Shown here piece after piece: positions 1 through 10,333 of a stretch of 64,000 nt of DNA. The number at the start of each line of letters is the position of its first letter. Position 1 is the stretch's first letter. This stretch comes from Cryobacterium flavum (GTDB taxonomy: Bacteria; Actinomycetota; Actinomycetes; Actinomycetales; Microbacteriaceae). The stretch spans positions 310,001 to 374,000 of the forward strand of contig NZ_FNIB01000002.1 in NCBI RefSeq assembly GCF_900103805.1, in the 5' to 3' direction. Made by a program: the position numbers and the translations under genes. Under the pieces are notes generated by a model. It saw nothing but the letters and a program-made list of their open reading frames with translations, was not told the DNA's origin and did no database searches.

Positions 1-1644
1 CGCGTTCTCCACGAGCGATTCGGTGTTCACATCGAGCGCCGAGAGGGGGTCATCCAAAATCAAAACGGATGGCCGCGCCGCGACCGCGCGCGCCAGGGCG
101 AGGCGCTGCCGTTGCCCGCCGGACAGACTCATGCCCTCCTCGCCGACGAGGGTGTCGACGCCGAGCGGCAGGTCGTGCACAAAGCCGGCCTGGGCGATCT
201 GCAGGGCCTGCGCGAGCGCGGCATCCGCTTCGGGACTGTTTTCGGCCAAGTCAGCGCGCCCGAGCAGCACGTTGTCGCGAACGGAGGCGGAGAACAGCGT
301 GGCGTCCTCGAAGGCCATCGCCAAGTGGCGGCGCAGCTCCTCACGGCTGAGCGCGCGCACGTCGACACCGTCGAGCGTCACTGAACCGGCCGTCACGTCG
401 TACAGCCGGGTGGTCAGGGCCGTCAGCGTGCTCTTGCCCGAGCCGGTGAGTCCGACCAGCGCCATGGTTTCCCCCGGTTCGAGCACGAGGTCGATGCCGT
501 CGAGCAGGTCGGGAAAACGCTCCGGCGAGTCGGGGTAGCGAAAGTGCACGTTGTCGAACGCGAGCCGGCCGAGCGGCGCGTTCAGGATGACCGGAGCGGC
601 CGGGTCGGTGATGTCGTTCGGGGTGTCGAGAATGTCGAAGAACCGGTCGGTCGCGGTGCGCGCGTCGAAGGTCATCGACAGCAGAAAACCGATCGATTCC
701 ACCGGAAACCGCAGCACCGTCGCCGTGGCGAAGAATGCGAGCAGCTCGCCACCGCTCAGGTCGCCCTGACTGGTGAGCCAGACGCCGGCGACGAGGCAGA
801 GCGCGAACGCCACATCGGGAACCAGCAGCAGCCAGAGCCAGATGCCGGCAATGGCGCGGGCTTTCTCGATCTCGGTGCCGCGCAGGCTTTCGGCCTGTGA
901 GGCGAAGTTCTTGAGCGCGAACGAGCCACGACCGAAGGCCTTGAGCACGCGAATGCCGTGCACCGATTCCTCGACCGCGGTGGCGAGGTCGCCGGACTGG
1001 TCCTGGCTGCGCCTGGCGATCACCGAGTATTTCTCCTCGAAGACGTAACCGTAGATCCAGATCGGAATCGAGCAGACCACGAAGATCACGCCGAGCAACC
1101 AGTGCATCCACAGCAAAATGACGACGCCGACGACGATGGTGAGAAAGTTGACGACGAGCAGCACGAGCCCGAACGACACCCAGCGGCGGATGAGGTTCAA
1201 ATCGCTCACGGCGCGCGAGAGCAGTTGGCCGCTCGGCCAGCGGTCGTGGAAGCTCACCGGAAGGTCCTGCAGGCGGGCGTAGAGGTGGTTGCGCATGCGC
1301 GCCTCGATGTGGGTGCCGGGTGTGAGCACGAACCAGCGGCGCAGGGCGATCATGATCGCCTCGACCACGCCGAGGGCGAGCACGATCCACACGGCCGGCC
1401 AGATCTGTGAGGCGCTGTCGCCGGAGCCGACGCTGCTGAGCGGGCCGTCGACCAGCCAGGCCAGCACCTGCGGGATGGCCAGGGCCACGAGACCGGCCAG
1501 CAGCGCGGCGACCATGCCGAGATAGATGCGCGGCAGGGCCGGTTTGGCATAGGGGTAGAGCCGTTGCAGGCTGCGAAAGGTGTTGCTGCGCACGGCCGCG
1601 TCGTTGGTGGGAGGCGGCGGTGCCGGTGGTGCAGTGGTGGTCAT
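1..1644 (-). CDS. ABC transporter, fused permease-ATPase (3' end outside window)
   Basis: Half-transporter of the multidrug/lipid exporter type: an N-terminal six-helix membrane domain fused to one nucleotide-binding domain. From the ATG at 1644 the protein opens with a proline-rich tail ([12 protein letters not shown]) and the first helix ([16 protein letters not shown]) lies near residues 42-58. Walker A (GLTGSGKST) is near residue 400, the LSGGQRQR signature near 505, and Walker B (LILDDP) with the D-loop (LSALD) near 528. All are intact. The frame runs off the left edge just after the D-loop, so only the H-loop and C-terminal tail are missing. Such proteins act as homo- or heterodimers in the membrane; the partner is not visible here and the substrate cannot be told. 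Confidence 0.9.
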   Translation of the reverse strand, partial: MTTTAPPAPPPPTNDAAVRSNTFRSLQRLYPYAKPALPRIYLGMVAALLAGLVALAIPQVLAWLVDGPLSSVGSGDSASQIWPAVWIVLALGVVEAIMIALRRWFVLTPGTHIEARMRNHLYARLQDLPVSFHDRWPSGQLLSRAVSDLNLIRRWVSFGLVLLVVNFLTIVVGVVILLWMHWLLGVIFVVCSIPIWIYGYVFEEKYSVIARRSQDQSGDLATAVEESVHGIRVLKAFGRGSFALKNFASQAESLRGTEIEKARAIAGIWLWLLLVPDVAFALCLVAGVWLTSQGDLSGGELLAFFATATVLRFPVESIGFLLSMTFDARTATDRFFDILDTPNDITDPAAPVILNAPLGRLAFDNVHFRYPDSPERFPDLLDGIDLVLEPGETMALVGLTGSGKSTLTALTTRLYDVTAGSVTLDGVDVRALSREELRRHLAMAFEDATLFSASVRDNVLLGRADLAENSPEADAALAQALQIAQAGFVHDLPLGVDTLVGEEGMSLSGGQRQRLALARAVAARPSVLILDDPLSALDVNTESLVENA

Positions 1645-2189
1645 GGTCCAGTCCTGATTGTGGTGCGGGGTGCGCGTGAAGCGGATGTTTGTGGTCACCA
1701 GACCGAGTGGTCGCCACCCGAGACGCTCGCGCCGTACGGCGCTGGCGGGTCGGCGATGCCCGGTATCGAGCGGTGGGTGCGCGTGTACAGAACGCGCAGG
1801 CAGCGAGCTGCCGGGCTGAACGAGCGAATCGCTCGTCGTTGCGGGGTGAGTCGCGGCTAGCCGACGAGACGCACGGCGGCGGCGGGGGACCCAGCGGAGA
1901 CGCCAAAGTGTGCGCCGTCGGTCGCAATCGCTGCGAGCGTGATCGGTGCTGTCTTTGTCATGTCTGCCTCCTGGGCGCCTCAAGAATATGTGTCAGATGC
2001 CCCCCGGATCAGGCAGCCTTTCAGACTATGGCGAAACGGGGGCAGAACGCAAGGATTTTCTGGGGCGGGGGCATCCGCGGGGCGGAATGGTCACCCGGCA
2101 TTTCCCAGCCTGAGGTCACGTAGTCTGGGTTCTGCGCCTTTTCTCGGCATGGCCATGCCGCGCGCGCTCGCCCGTTGGAAGGATTCTTC
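1645..2189. other. 545-bp intergenic region between divergent genes
   Basis: This gap separates the minus-strand ABC transporter from the plus-strand dedA gene. It holds a small minus-strand reading frame with a strong ribosome site (1857..1961). Between that frame and the transporter start is a palindrome ACGAGCGA-A-TCGCTCGT at about 1820-1836 that could fold in the transporter leader. I see no other gene, and no tRNA-like cloverleaf. Confidence 0.5.
1857..1961 (-). CDS. possible 34-residue leader peptide upstream of ABC transporter
   Basis: A 34-codon frame starting [14 protein letters not shown] and ending in TAG. It is preceded by a perfect AGGAGG (1967-1972) five bases before the ATG, the strongest Shine-Dalgarno sequence near this end of the window. 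It lies about 210 nt upstream of the transporter start in the same direction, followed by a palindrome. Either it is a regulatory leader peptide or small protein, or the remnant of a longer gene. I recognise no family. The ribosome site is seen directly; function is inference. Confidence 0.3.
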   Translation of the reverse strand: MTKTAPITLAAIATDGAHFGVSAGSPAAAVRLVG

Positions 2190-2879
2190 ATGCTGCCCAC
2201 CCTCTTCGGAATCGATTTTCTCGACTCTGAGTGGCTGATCCACTCGTTTGGGTCCTTCGTGCTTCTGGGCGTCGCCGCGGTCGTGTTCATCGAGACCGGT
2301 TTCATCGTTTTGTCATTCCTGCCGGGTGATTCCCTGCTGTTCACCGTTGGCTTGCTCACCGCGACCGGCGTTGTTCCGCTGCCGATTTGGGTGACCTGCC
2401 TGGTGGTCTTCATGGCCGCCTTCGCCGGTGACCAGCTGGCCTATGTCATCGGCCGAAAAGCCGGCCCCGCGGTGTTCTCGCGGGAAAAGAACCGCTTCTT
2501 CAACCCGAAGAACGTGGAGCGCACCAACGCCTTTTTCGCCAAGCACGGCGGCAAGTCCATTATTCTGGCCCGTTTTCTGCCGGTCTTTCGGGCCTTCGTG
2601 CCGGTTGCCGCCGGTGTCGGCAAGATGCGCTACGGCAGCTTCGTGACCTACAACGCCATTGGCGCCTTCGCCTGGGGCGTCGGACTCACCCTGGTCGGGT
2701 TCTTCCTCGGCCAGATCGCCTTCGTCGAGAAGTATTCCGAGTTCTTCATCATCGGCATCATCCTGCTCTCCGGAATCCCCATTCTCACCGAACTGGGCAA
2801 GGCCGCACGCACGACGCTCAAGGAGCGCCGTGCGGCCGCACGCGTCGTTCCGACAATCCCGGCCGACCTCCGCGAGTAG
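2190..2879 (+). CDS. DedA family membrane protein
   Basis: 229-residue integral membrane protein of the DedA/SNARE-associated (PF09335) family, implicated in lipid flipping and membrane homeostasis. The family signatures are visible: FLPGDSLLFTVGLL near residue 45, a second half beginning AFFAKHGGKSIILARFLP near 115, and RAFVPVAAGVGKM after it. There are four to five hydrophobic segments and a basic C-terminus (KERRAAARV). The ATG at 2190 is chosen because GGAAGGA at 2177-2183 sits seven bases before it; an in-frame TTG at 2175 would overlap that site. It is a single gene divergent from the upstream transporter. Confidence 0.9.
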   Translation: MLPTLFGIDFLDSEWLIHSFGSFVLLGVAAVVFIETGFIVLSFLPGDSLLFTVGLLTATGVVPLPIWVTCLVVFMAAFAGDQLAYVIGRKAGPAVFSREKNRFFNPKNVERTNAFFAKHGGKSIILARFLPVFRAFVPVAAGVGKMRYGSFVTYNAIGAFAWGVGLTLVGFFLGQIAFVEKYSEFFIIGIILLSGIPILTELGKAARTTLKERRAAARVVPTIPADLRE

Positions 2880-2943
2880 CGCCCCGGGCGCAGACCGCAG
2901 ACCACGTTGTCGCGCGGCCGAAAGCTGCACCGGTGGCGTCGAG

Positions 2944-2979
2944 CTGCTGGCGCGACCGACCTGCCAGGCGCGCCAGCAG
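2944..2979. terminator. hairpin between convergent dedA and dehydrogenase genes
   Basis: CTGCTGGCGCG at 2944-2954 pairs perfectly with CGCGCCAGCAG at 2969-2979 over a 14-nt loop. It sits between convergent genes, where a two-way terminator is expected, but no T-run follows on either strand. Confidence 0.45.
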
Positions 2980-3040
2980 GTTTACCTAGCGCCAGTAGCT
3001 CTCGGCGCTCGAAGCGGGCGCGCCAGGGCGAGCGAACGGG

Positions 3041-4120
3041 CTACCGGGCGGCGTCCAGGCGCGCCGCGGCGAGCATCTCGGCGGCGGCGAGCGTCGTGAT
3101 CTCATTGGCGCGGGCATCCGTGAAGATCTGGGTCAGCACGGAGCCGATGCCCGCGACGCGCGCGGTGATCTGCGCGAGGTCGGCGTTCGGTTCGCTCGCC
3201 ATGGCGAGGTAGACGACCCCGCCGGCGTTGACGACGAAATCCGGTGCCCAGAGGATGCCTCGCGCATCCAGCTGGGCCGCCCCGGCCGGTGTCGCAAGCT
3301 GGTTGTTGGCGGCGCCGCAGACGCCGAGCACGTTCAGCTCCGCGATGACGGATGCGCTCAGTACGCCGCCGAGGCCGCACGGCACGAACAGGTCAGCGTG
3401 TACCCGGTGGGCGTCGGCGACGGACACCCAGCTGGCTCCAAGTTCGTCGGCGAGGGCACGCTTGTCGGGGTTGATGTCGGTGACGGTGAGGGTGGCGCCG
3501 GCTGCGGCGAGTGCCCGCGCGAGGCGTCCGCCGACCTGGCCGAGTCCGGAGATGACGAGGTGGCGGCCCGGCACCTCGCGGCTGCCGAACAGGGCCTCCA
3601 GGGTGGATTCGATGCTCGAGTAAACTCCGGCCGCTGTGGCATCGGCTGGTTCGCCGACTCCGCCGCTCGCGGCGGGCAGTCCGCAGACGTGGCTCGTGCG
3701 TTCGGCGACGATGGCCATGAGTTCGGCGCTCGTGCCCACGTCTTCGGCGGTCATGTAGGCACCGTTCAGGCTTTCGATGGCGTCGCCGAGGTCGAGCATG
3801 GCCAGGCGTTTCTGGGCGTCGGTGAGTACGGTGCCGAGCGGCAGGTAGATCACCGATTTGCCGCCGCCAAGGTTCAGACCGGCGGCCGCGTTCTTGAGGG
3901 TCATGGCGGCGGAGAGCCGCAGAGCGTCGGCGACCGCGTCGGTCCAGCTCGCGTACTGCCAGAGGCGGGCGCCGCCGAGGGCCTGGCCGAGGCGGGTGGA
4001 ATGAACGGCCACCGTGATCAGCAGTCCGGAGCGTTCCCCGCTCGTGATCAGCACTTTCTCGTGGGACAGTGTTGTCTGCGCGAGGGAGTCGAGGGCGGCG
4101 GCTGGATGCGTGAGGGTCAT
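3041..4120 (-). CDS. Glu/Leu/Phe/Val dehydrogenase family protein
   Basis: 359-residue NAD(P)-dependent amino-acid dehydrogenase, closest in layout to the short leucine/phenylalanine dehydrogenases that reversibly deaminate an amino acid to its 2-oxo acid. The glycine-rich catalytic motif GLNLGGGKSVI lies near residue 80-90 with the active lysine, EDVGTSAELM follows near 130, and the Rossmann nucleotide site ISGLGQVGGRLARAL is near 190. C-terminal GAANNQLATP and DFVVNAGGV are typical of the family. The ATG at 4120 (MTLTHPAAAL) has GGAG a few bases upstream; longer in-frame extensions are arginine/serine-rich non-coding sequence. The exact substrate is unresolved. Confidence 0.85.
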   Translation of the reverse strand: MTLTHPAAALDSLAQTTLSHEKVLITSGERSGLLITVAVHSTRLGQALGGARLWQYASWTDAVADALRLSAAMTLKNAAAGLNLGGGKSVIYLPLGTVLTDAQKRLAMLDLGDAIESLNGAYMTAEDVGTSAELMAIVAERTSHVCGLPAASGGVGEPADATAAGVYSSIESTLEALFGSREVPGRHLVISGLGQVGGRLARALAAAGATLTVTDINPDKRALADELGASWVSVADAHRVHADLFVPCGLGGVLSASVIAELNVLGVCGAANNQLATPAGAAQLDARGILWAPDFVVNAGGVVYLAMASEPNADLAQITARVAGIGSVLTQIFTDARANEITTLAAAEMLAAARLDAAR

Positions 4121-4210
4121 GGAAACTCCGTTGTCTCGGGCTTTGTGGGCCGAATGCGGCGGAGCCGGTGTGTGGCACCGCCTCGAACAGGATAACCGGC
4201 CCAGACATGC

Positions 4211-4245
4211 AAAAAGCACCCCCGATTCAATATCGCGCGGTGCTT
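4211..4245 (-). terminator. rho-independent terminator after purH
   Basis: On the minus strand AAGCACC pairs with GGTGCTT and is followed by a T-run (the plus strand shows AAAAAGCACC at 4211). It lies 13 bases past the purH stop. Confidence 0.75.
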
Positions 4246-4257
4246 CTCGCGTTTGTT

Positions 4258-5925
4258 CTAGTGGAAGAAGTGACGCTCCCCGGTGAAGTACATCGAGACA
4301 CCGGCCGCGGTGGCCGCGGCGATGACCTCGGGGTCGCGCACCGATCCGCCGGGCTGCACGACCGCCGCGACGCCGGCGTCGAGCAGAACTTCGAGCCCGT
4401 CAGCGAAAGGGAAAAACGCGTCCGACGCAGCGACCGATCCCTCGGCGCGTTCGCCAGCCCGGCTCACAGCGAGGTGACAGGAGTCGACCCGGTTGACCTG
4501 GCCCATTCCCACACCGACGGATGCCCCGGCGTGCGCCAGCAGAATCGCGTTCGACTTCACGGAACGGCAGGACTTCCACGCGAATTCCAGGTCGGCGCGG
4601 GTGGCAGCATCCACTTCGGGGCCGGCCACGAGAGTCCAGCCGGCCGAGCTGAAGCCCTCAAAGCTGTCGGTCTCCTGCACGAGCAGGCCGCCGGAAATCT
4701 GGTGCAGTTCGAGCGAGGAACGCTCGTAGTCGGCCGGCAGTTCGAGCAGGCGGATGTTCTTCTTCTTGGTGAGCAGTTCCACCGCGGCGGGTTCGAAACC
4801 GGGGGCGACGAGCACCTCGGTGAAGATCTCGCTGATGGTTTCGGCCATGCCGAGGGTGACGACGCGGTTCGCGGCGATCACGCCGCCGAACGCGGAGATC
4901 GGGTCGCAGGCGTGCGCGCGCAGGTGCGCGGAGGCGATGGCATCCGGTGCATTGGGCTTGGCAACGGCGATGCCACACGGATTGGCGTGCTTGACGATGG
5001 CGACGGCCGGCTCACTGAAGTCGAAGGCGGCGCGCACCGCGGCATCCGCGTCGACATAATTGTTGTACGACATTTCCTTGCCGTGCAGCTGCTTGGCCTG
5101 GGCGATGCCCCGGCCGCCTTCGCCCACGTAGAGCGCGGCAGCCTGGTGCGAGTTCTCGCCGTAGCGCAGAATGGCGTCGCGGGTGACCTCGATACCGAGG
5201 CCGGCGGGAAAGGTGGATTCCTCTTCGTCGTCGTCGTCGATGGTGGAGAACGTGACGTCTTCGCCCAGTGCCTCGGTGTCGTCCTGCCACTGGTCGTAGA
5301 CGTTCTCGGTGAACCACGCCGAGACGCTGAGGTCGTAGTCGGCGGTGTGCTCGAAGGCGAGCGAGGCGAGCTTCTGGCGCAGTTTGAGGGTCGAGCCACC
5401 ATCCGCGACGGCGGCGATGATCTCGCCGTAGTTGGCCGGGTCGACGACGATGGCCACGTTCGCGTGGTTTTTAGCGGATGCCCGCACCAATGCCGGCCCA
5501 CCGATGTCGACCTGCTCGATCACATCGGCCGGCTCTGCGCCGCTCAGGGCGGTCTCGACGAAGGGGTACAGGTTGACGACGACGAGCTGGAACGCCTTGA
5601 TGCCGAGCTCTGTGAGCTGAGCTTCGTGCGTTTCGAGCCGCAGGTCGGCGAGGATGCCGGCGTGCACGCCGGGGTGCAGAGTCTTGACCCGGCCGTCGAG
5701 GGACTCCGGAAAGCCGGTGACCGCCGCGACATCGGTTACGTCTATGCCGGCGGCGCGAATGGTGGCCGCCGTCGAACCGGTGGAGACGATTTCGACGCCA
5801 TCCGCTTTCAGGGCTGCGGCGAGCTCGACCAGGCCGGACTTGTCGCTCACGGAGATGAGTGCGCGCTCGATTACGATCTGGTCGCGGTTACGGTACGAGC
5901 TGGGCGCGTTGGTGTGTCCACTCAT
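4258..5925 (-). CDS. purH: bifunctional AICAR transformylase / IMP cyclohydrolase
   Basis: 555-residue enzyme for the last two steps of de novo IMP synthesis: formyl transfer to AICAR, then ring closure. The N-terminal MGS-like cyclohydrolase domain starts at [12 protein letters not shown] (residue 21) and includes [10 protein letters not shown] (81). The transformylase domain carries RYGENSHQ (254-261) and KHANPCG (312-318), the catalytic lysine-histidine motif. An acidic linker DDDDEEE (residues 230-236) between the domains is longer than I recall for most homologues. The ATG overlaps the purN stop by four bases (ATGA), so the two genes are translationally coupled. A T-rich terminator follows the stop. 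Confidence 0.97.
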   Translation of the reverse strand: MSGHTNAPSSYRNRDQIVIERALISVSDKSGLVELAAALKADGVEIVSTGSTAATIRAAGIDVTDVAAVTGFPESLDGRVKTLHPGVHAGILADLRLETHEAQLTELGIKAFQLVVVNLYPFVETALSGAEPADVIEQVDIGGPALVRASAKNHANVAIVVDPANYGEIIAAVADGGSTLKLRQKLASLAFEHTADYDLSVSAWFTENVYDQWQDDTEALGEDVTFSTIDDDDEEESTFPAGLGIEVTRDAILRYGENSHQAAALYVGEGGRGIAQAKQLHGKEMSYNNYVDADAAVRAAFDFSEPAVAIVKHANPCGIAVAKPNAPDAIASAHLRAHACDPISAFGGVIAANRVVTLGMAETISEIFTEVLVAPGFEPAAVELLTKKKNIRLLELPADYERSSLELHQISGGLLVQETDSFEGFSSAGWTLVAGPEVDAATRADLEFAWKSCRSVKSNAILLAHAGASVGVGMGQVNRVDSCHLAVSRAGERAEGSVAASDAFFPFADGLEVLLDAGVAAVVQPGGSVRDPEVIAAATAAGVSMYFTGERHFFH

Positions 5926-6515
5926 GCGTTGGAGTTCTCCTTGAGGTTCATGTGTCCGTTGGCGATGTCGAGCACGGCCTGGATGAGCAGGCGACGCTCG
6001 ACGATCTTGATGCGATTCTGCAGGGAAGTTTCGGTATCGCCTGGCAGCACGTCGACGCGTTCCTGCACCAGGATGGGGCCCTCGTCGACACCGTTGTCGA
6101 CCACGATGATGCTCGCACCGGTCTGCACGGCCCCGGCAGCGAGGGTGTCACGCACCGCGTGTGCGCCCGGAAATTCGGGGAGGTAGGCCGGATGCGTGTT
6201 GATCAGGTTCGGCGACAGCGCGGCGACCACGCGCGGCGGCAGCAGGCGCATCATGCCGCTGAGCACGACCAGGTCGGGCTGCCACTGCTGAATTTGCGAA
6301 AGTAGTTCGTCGCCCCAGGCGGCGCGGTCGGGAAACGACGAGAAGGGAACGGAGAAGGTCGGGATGCCGAATTCGACGCCGAGTTCGAGGCCGTCGGCGT
6401 CACGGTCGGCGCCGATCGCCACGATTCTGGCGGGAAACTCGGCGTCTTCTGACGCCTCCAGCAGGGCTCGCAGATTCGATCCTCCGCCGGAGATCAACAC
6501 GACAATAGACAGCAC
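5922..6515 (-). CDS. purN: phosphoribosylglycinamide formyltransferase
   Basis: 197-residue GAR transformylase (10-formyl-THF dependent, third step of purine synthesis). It starts at GTG 6515 and reads [19 protein letters not shown], the family's standard N-terminus with the phosphate-binding GGGSN loop. The catalytic stretch LSGMMRLLP...[16 protein letters not shown] is in place, with the INTHP and GAH motifs and the later aspartate in DNGVDEGPI. The frame is open upstream, but that sequence belongs to the end of the preceding gene. It follows perM by 10 bases and overlaps purH by four, and purN-purH is a standard pair. Confidence 0.95.
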   Translation of the reverse strand: MLSIVVLISGGGSNLRALLEASEDAEFPARIVAIGADRDADGLELGVEFGIPTFSVPFSSFPDRAAWGDELLSQIQQWQPDLVVLSGMMRLLPPRVVAALSPNLINTHPAYLPEFPGAHAVRDTLAAGAVQTGASIIVVDNGVDEGPILVQERVDVLPGDTETSLQNRIKIVERRLLIQAVLDIANGHMNLKENSNA

Positions 6516-6525
6516 GGTCCTGAGC

Positions 6526-7773
6526 TTACCGTTTGGCGGCACGCACCGAGGGGAGCCGAACGCGGCCGGCCAGCATGCCGAGGGCCGCTGCAACGCCGAT
6601 TTCGGCTGCCGCGAGGGCGCCGACCAGCAGCGGATTTGGCCCGACCAGGGCGAGGCGACCGGGGCCCATGGCGCCCGCCGACCACCAGGCCAACAAGCCG
6701 AGGAGCGCCCCGCCGACGACGCCCATGCCCAGTCCGGTGAGCACGTGCTCGAGGCTGGTGCGCTCTGGCGCTCCCCGACGGTCAAGAAATTGCCGGGTCA
6801 CGACGGCGAGGATAAAGCCCAAGAGCACGGGCACGAGCAGCCCGAGAAAGCCGTAGGCCGGAGTGCCCTGCGGCAGCGCACCGAACAGCGGCAGACCGGG
6901 CAGGGTGCCAACCACGGTGCCGATCGGCGAGACGGTGGTGCCGACGCCGAGCGCGATGCCGGGCCCGACGAACCAGGCGGCGGCCCAGATCACCAGGTTG
7001 GGAATGAGTGCGAGCTGCGCCAGGGTGATGGTGGCGCCGCCGAAAACGCCGGCCTGAACCGCCTCGTAGAGCCCGATGATGGTCGCGTAGTTGAGGGCGA
7101 TGAGCGCGGTCACGGCCACAGCCGAAACGATGAGAACGCCGGCGGCGGCGGCGGTTCCGCCGCGCAGGGCGCCCTCGATGACGGTGCGAGTGGTCTGCGG
7201 CATGCGCTGGTACCACGAGCGGATGCCGCGACTCACACGGTCCAGACCCTCCACGGCCCCCGCAGCCTTGCGCCGCCCCAGTTCGGCCCCCACCAGAACT
7301 CCGGCAGCGTAGACGAGCGTCGGCAGCAGCAGCCCCTGCAGTTGGTTGGGTGCCACCGTTTTCGACACGGCGGACAGGGTCACGAGCGCGGCCAGAATGG
7401 CATACGTGCCCACGGCGACGCCGACGCCGGTCCAGCGGTGCGGGGTCTCGGCCGCGCGACGGCCGGTGTGCACGCCCATGAGCACGCTCAGCATGGCGAA
7501 ACCGAGCGGCACGACCGAGATGAGGAAGGGAGTGTCGGCGCCGGCCAGGCCGAGGGCTGCGGCGACGTCGGGGCCGAGTTGCACCGTGAGGTCGACGCCG
7601 TTGCCGAGCAGCCAGATATCGGCGGCCGCCCGCCAGAACACGAACCATTCCACCGACAAGCCGAAATGGGCGGCCCAGAGTACGGTGAGCGGCACCATGG
7701 CAATGCCAATACCAATGGCGACAACAAGTAGAGCCTCGAGAGCGGCGAGCAGGGCGGTCGTTATGCGGTTCAT
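6526..7773 (-). CDS. perM: PerM-like DUF6350 membrane protein
   Basis: 415-residue polytopic membrane protein with about ten hydrophobic segments, encoded between sucCD and purN-purH. In mycobacteria the same slot holds perM (Rv0955), a membrane protein needed for persistence and division under stress. Identification leans on this conserved order plus size and topology. The ATG at 7773 ([16 protein letters not shown]) starts directly at the first helix; the upstream in-frame stretch is arginine-rich and non-coding. No strong Shine-Dalgarno is present. A TAGGCT hexamer eight bases upstream hints at a leaderless or near-leaderless message. The molecular role is unknown. Confidence 0.8.
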   Translation of the reverse strand: MNRITTALLAALEALLVVAIGIGIAMVPLTVLWAAHFGLSVEWFVFWRAAADIWLLGNGVDLTVQLGPDVAAALGLAGADTPFLISVVPLGFAMLSVLMGVHTGRRAAETPHRWTGVGVAVGTYAILAALVTLSAVSKTVAPNQLQGLLLPTLVYAAGVLVGAELGRRKAAGAVEGLDRVSRGIRSWYQRMPQTTRTVIEGALRGGTAAAAGVLIVSAVAVTALIALNYATIIGLYEAVQAGVFGGATITLAQLALIPNLVIWAAAWFVGPGIALGVGTTVSPIGTVVGTLPGLPLFGALPQGTPAYGFLGLLVPVLLGFILAVVTRQFLDRRGAPERTSLEHVLTGLGMGVVGGALLGLLAWWSAGAMGPGRLALVGPNPLLVGALAAAEIGVAAALGMLAGRVRLPSVRAAKR

Positions 7774-7856
7774 CCGTTGCGAGCCTATATCGCCGGGCCG
7801 ACAATGCTCACCAGCACGCGCCCACGCTGAGCTTCTACCCCGGCCTCCGTTCATAA

Positions 7857-7946
7857 CTGCGGATATTCTGCCGTCGCGGCTCGGGCGCGCGCGAACCGCC
7901 GCGTCGTCGCGCGGCCCGCCTCGGGCATCCGCTGAAATATCCGCAG
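7857..7946. repeat. 11-bp inverted repeat in sucD-perM gap
   Basis: CTGCGGATATT (7857-7867) and its exact complement AATATCCGCAG (7936-7946) flank 68 bp of very GC-rich sequence upstream of perM. It could be paired regulator sites or a large weak hairpin; it has no assigned function. Confidence 0.35.
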
Positions 7947-7965
7947 ATTGGAACGCCACGCGCGC

Positions 7966-7998
7966 AAAAGGGGCCCGCCGACGTTCCGGCGAGCCCCT
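7966..7998 (-). terminator. rho-independent terminator after sucD
   Basis: AGGGGC-CGCCG (one mismatch, C against A) pairs across a short loop with CGGCG-GCCCCT. The minus-strand transcript then runs into TTTT (plus-strand AAAA at 7966-7969). It sits 12 bases past the sucD stop. Confidence 0.75.
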
Positions 7999-8010
7999 CA
8001 TTAAAGCGAT

Positions 8011-8898
8011 CTACAGTGCGGCGAGTGCCTCGCGCAGCAGGGTGGCAGCCTCGCTCGGCGTCTTGCCGACCTTGACTCCGGCGGCCTCGAGGGCCTCCTT
8101 CTTGCCTTGGGCGGTTCCGGCTCCGTCGGAGACGATGGCGCCGGCGTGGCCCATGGTCTTACCCTCGGGCGCGGTGAAACCGGCCACGTAGCCGATGACC
8201 GGCTTCGTGACGTGCGCCTTGATGTACTCGGCGGCCTTCTCTTCAGCGTCGCCGCCGATTTCGCCGATCATGACGATCGCCTTGGTCTCCGGGTCGTTCT
8301 CGAAGGCTTCGAGCGCATCGATGTGCGTGGTGCCGATGATGGGGTCGCCACCGATGCCGATCGCGGTGGAGAAGCCCAGGTCGCGCAGTTCGTACATCAT
8401 CTGGTAGGTCAGCGTGCCCGACTTGGAGACGAGTCCGACCGGGCCCTTGACGGTGATGTTCGCCGGCGTGATGCCGACGAGTGCCTCACCGGGCGTGATG
8501 ATGCCGGGGCAGTTCGGGCCGATGATGCGGGTCTTGTTGCCCTTTTTGATGGCGTAGGCCCAGAACTCGGCCGAGTCCTGCACGGGAACACCCTCGGTGA
8601 TAATGACGAGCAGCGGAATCTCGGCGTCGATCGCTTCGATGACGGCGTCCTTGGTGAACACCGGCGGTACGAAGACGATGGAGACGTCGGCGCCGGTCTT
8701 CTCGATGGCTTCTTTGACGGTGCCGAAGACGGGGAGTTCAACGTCGCCGTGCACGACAACGCTGCCGGCCTTGCGAGCGTTGACGCCACCGACGACCTGG
8801 GTACCGGCCTTGAGCATGAGGGCGGTGTGCTTGGAGCCCTCACCTCCGGTGATGCCCTGAACGATGACCTTGGAGTCCTTGTTGAGGAAGATTGACAT
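8011..8898 (-). CDS. sucD: succinyl-CoA synthetase alpha subunit
   Basis: 295-residue ADP/GDP-forming succinyl-CoA ligase alpha chain of the TCA cycle. It begins [21 protein letters not shown], with the CoA-binding Rossmann domain first. [12 protein letters not shown] is near residue 125 and [10 protein letters not shown], carrying the phosphorylated active histidine, is near 245. Length matches the family. It lies 13 bases downstream of sucC and forms the usual alpha2beta2 partner. A terminator follows. Confidence 0.97.
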   Translation of the reverse strand: MSIFLNKDSKVIVQGITGGEGSKHTALMLKAGTQVVGGVNARKAGSVVVHGDVELPVFGTVKEAIEKTGADVSIVFVPPVFTKDAVIEAIDAEIPLLVIITEGVPVQDSAEFWAYAIKKGNKTRIIGPNCPGIITPGEALVGITPANITVKGPVGLVSKSGTLTYQMMYELRDLGFSTAIGIGGDPIIGTTHIDALEAFENDPETKAIVMIGEIGGDAEEKAAEYIKAHVTKPVIGYVAGFTAPEGKTMGHAGAIVSDGAGTAQGKKEALEAAGVKVGKTPSEAATLLREALAAL

Positions 8899-8911
8899 TC
8901 TGAGTTGTCCC

Positions 8912-10081
8912 TTACTTCGCTGCGTGGGCGAGTTCGGCGGCCTTGGCGGCGCCCTCGTCCATGGTGGCGGCCAGTGTTACGAGCGGGTGGTTCGCCTCGG
9001 AGAGGATGCGACGACCCTCCTCGACGTTGTTGCCGTCGAGGCGCACCACGAGCGGCTTGTTGGCGCTCGAACCGAGCTCGGCGAGCGCGCCCACGATGCC
9101 CTTGGCGACGGCGTCACACGCGGTGATACCGCCGAAGACGTTGACGAACACGCTCTTGACCTGCGGGTCACCGAGAATGACGTCGAGGCCGGCGGCCATG
9201 ACCTCAGCGGATGCTCCGCCCCCGATGTCGAGGAAGTTGGCCGGCTTGACGCTGCCGAAGTTCTCGCCGGCGTAGGCGACGACGTCGAGGGTACTCATGA
9301 CCAGTCCAGCGCCGTTGCCGATGATGCCGACTTCACCGTCGAGCTTCACGTAGTTGAGGCCGGCAGCCTTGGCCTTGGCTTCGAGCGGGTCAGCCGCAGC
9401 GGCATCCTCGAGGAGGGCATGCTTGGGGTGACGGAAGTCGGCGTTCTCGTCGATCGTGACCTTGCCGTCGAGCGCGATGATGTCGCCCTCTTCGGTGAGG
9501 ACGAGCGGGTTGACCTCGACCAGGGTCGCGTCTTCACCCTTGAATACGTTGTACAGCTTGACGAAGACCGGAGCGACCTTGTCGACGAGGTCGGCCGGGA
9601 ACTTGGCGTCGATCGCGATCTGCTTCGCAACGGCGAGGTCGATGCCGACCATCGGGTCGACGGCCGTGTAGGCGAGCGCTTCGGGCTTCTCGACAGCGAG
9701 AACTTCGATCTCCACGCCACCCTCGTAGCTGGCGAGCGACAGGTAGGACCGGTTGGACCTGTCCAGCAGCACGGAGAAGTAGAACTCCGCCTTGATGCGG
9801 GCGCCGCCGGCCACCATGACGCGGTGAACGGTGTGGCCCTTGATGTCCAGGCCCAGAATGTCGCGACCGGCGGCCTCGGCGTCATCCGGAGTCTTAGCTA
9901 CCTTGACGCCGCCGGCCTTGCCGCGGCCGCCAACCTTGACCTGTGCCTTGACGACGACAACGCCACCGAGCTTCTCGGCCGCTGCACGTACTTCGGCGGG
10001 GGTGTCCGCGATGATGCCCGGCAGAACCGGTACACCATATTCCTCAAAGAGGTCTCTCGCTTGGTACTCGTAAAGATCCAC
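8912..10081 (-). CDS. sucC: succinyl-CoA synthetase beta subunit
   Basis: 389-residue beta chain with an N-terminal ATP-grasp fold ([16 protein letters not shown] near residue 45) and a C-terminal CoA-ligase domain (FLDIGGGA near 265, [10 protein letters not shown] near 315). It starts at GTG 10081 ([18 protein letters not shown]), the standard family N-terminus, with GGAAGAG just upstream. It is first gene of sucCD; whether perM-purNH is co-transcribed is doubtful because a terminator follows sucD. Confidence 0.97.
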   Translation of the reverse strand: MDLYEYQARDLFEEYGVPVLPGIIADTPAEVRAAAEKLGGVVVVKAQVKVGGRGKAGGVKVAKTPDDAEAAGRDILGLDIKGHTVHRVMVAGGARIKAEFYFSVLLDRSNRSYLSLASYEGGVEIEVLAVEKPEALAYTAVDPMVGIDLAVAKQIAIDAKFPADLVDKVAPVFVKLYNVFKGEDATLVEVNPLVLTEEGDIIALDGKVTIDENADFRHPKHALLEDAAAADPLEAKAKAAGLNYVKLDGEVGIIGNGAGLVMSTLDVVAYAGENFGSVKPANFLDIGGGASAEVMAAGLDVILGDPQVKSVFVNVFGGITACDAVAKGIVGALAELGSSANKPLVVRLDGNNVEEGRRILSEANHPLVTLAATMDEGAAKAAELAHAAK

Positions 10082-10333
10082 GCTGCTCTTCCAATCCGCG
10101 TCTTGGCGATCACACCGCCGGTGAAGATATATGAGGTTGTTGGTAACAGCAGTCCGGCCGTAAATTAGCTCGACATCAAGACATACTGGCCCTTGAAAAC
10201 TCTATCGCGTGAATTGAACGTCACGGCGCACACCATAGGCGCCCGAAACGGCGCTGTGCCGCCACAAAATGCCAGCGCGAAGGCTAGCCACACCTTGCTG
10301 GACGACGCCGCCACCGAGTGCTTATCTAGTGCT

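Noticed and set aside
341..1927. 528-codon minus-strand frame over the ABC transporter
   Set aside because: The Walker A, signature and Walker B motifs are in another frame of the same strand that starts at ATG 1644. This one is His/Arg-rich shadow sequence.
4168..6186. 672-codon plus-strand open frame opposite purH and purN
   Set aside because: It is antisense to two well-recognised genes. It arises from GC-rich third positions and encodes Arg/Gly/Asp/Val-rich sequence without a recognisable domain.
6515..6528. TAAGCT-N7-GTG before purN as a leaderless promoter
   Set aside because: The TAA is the stop codon of the upstream co-directional gene only 10 bases away, so the match is probably accidental within an operon.
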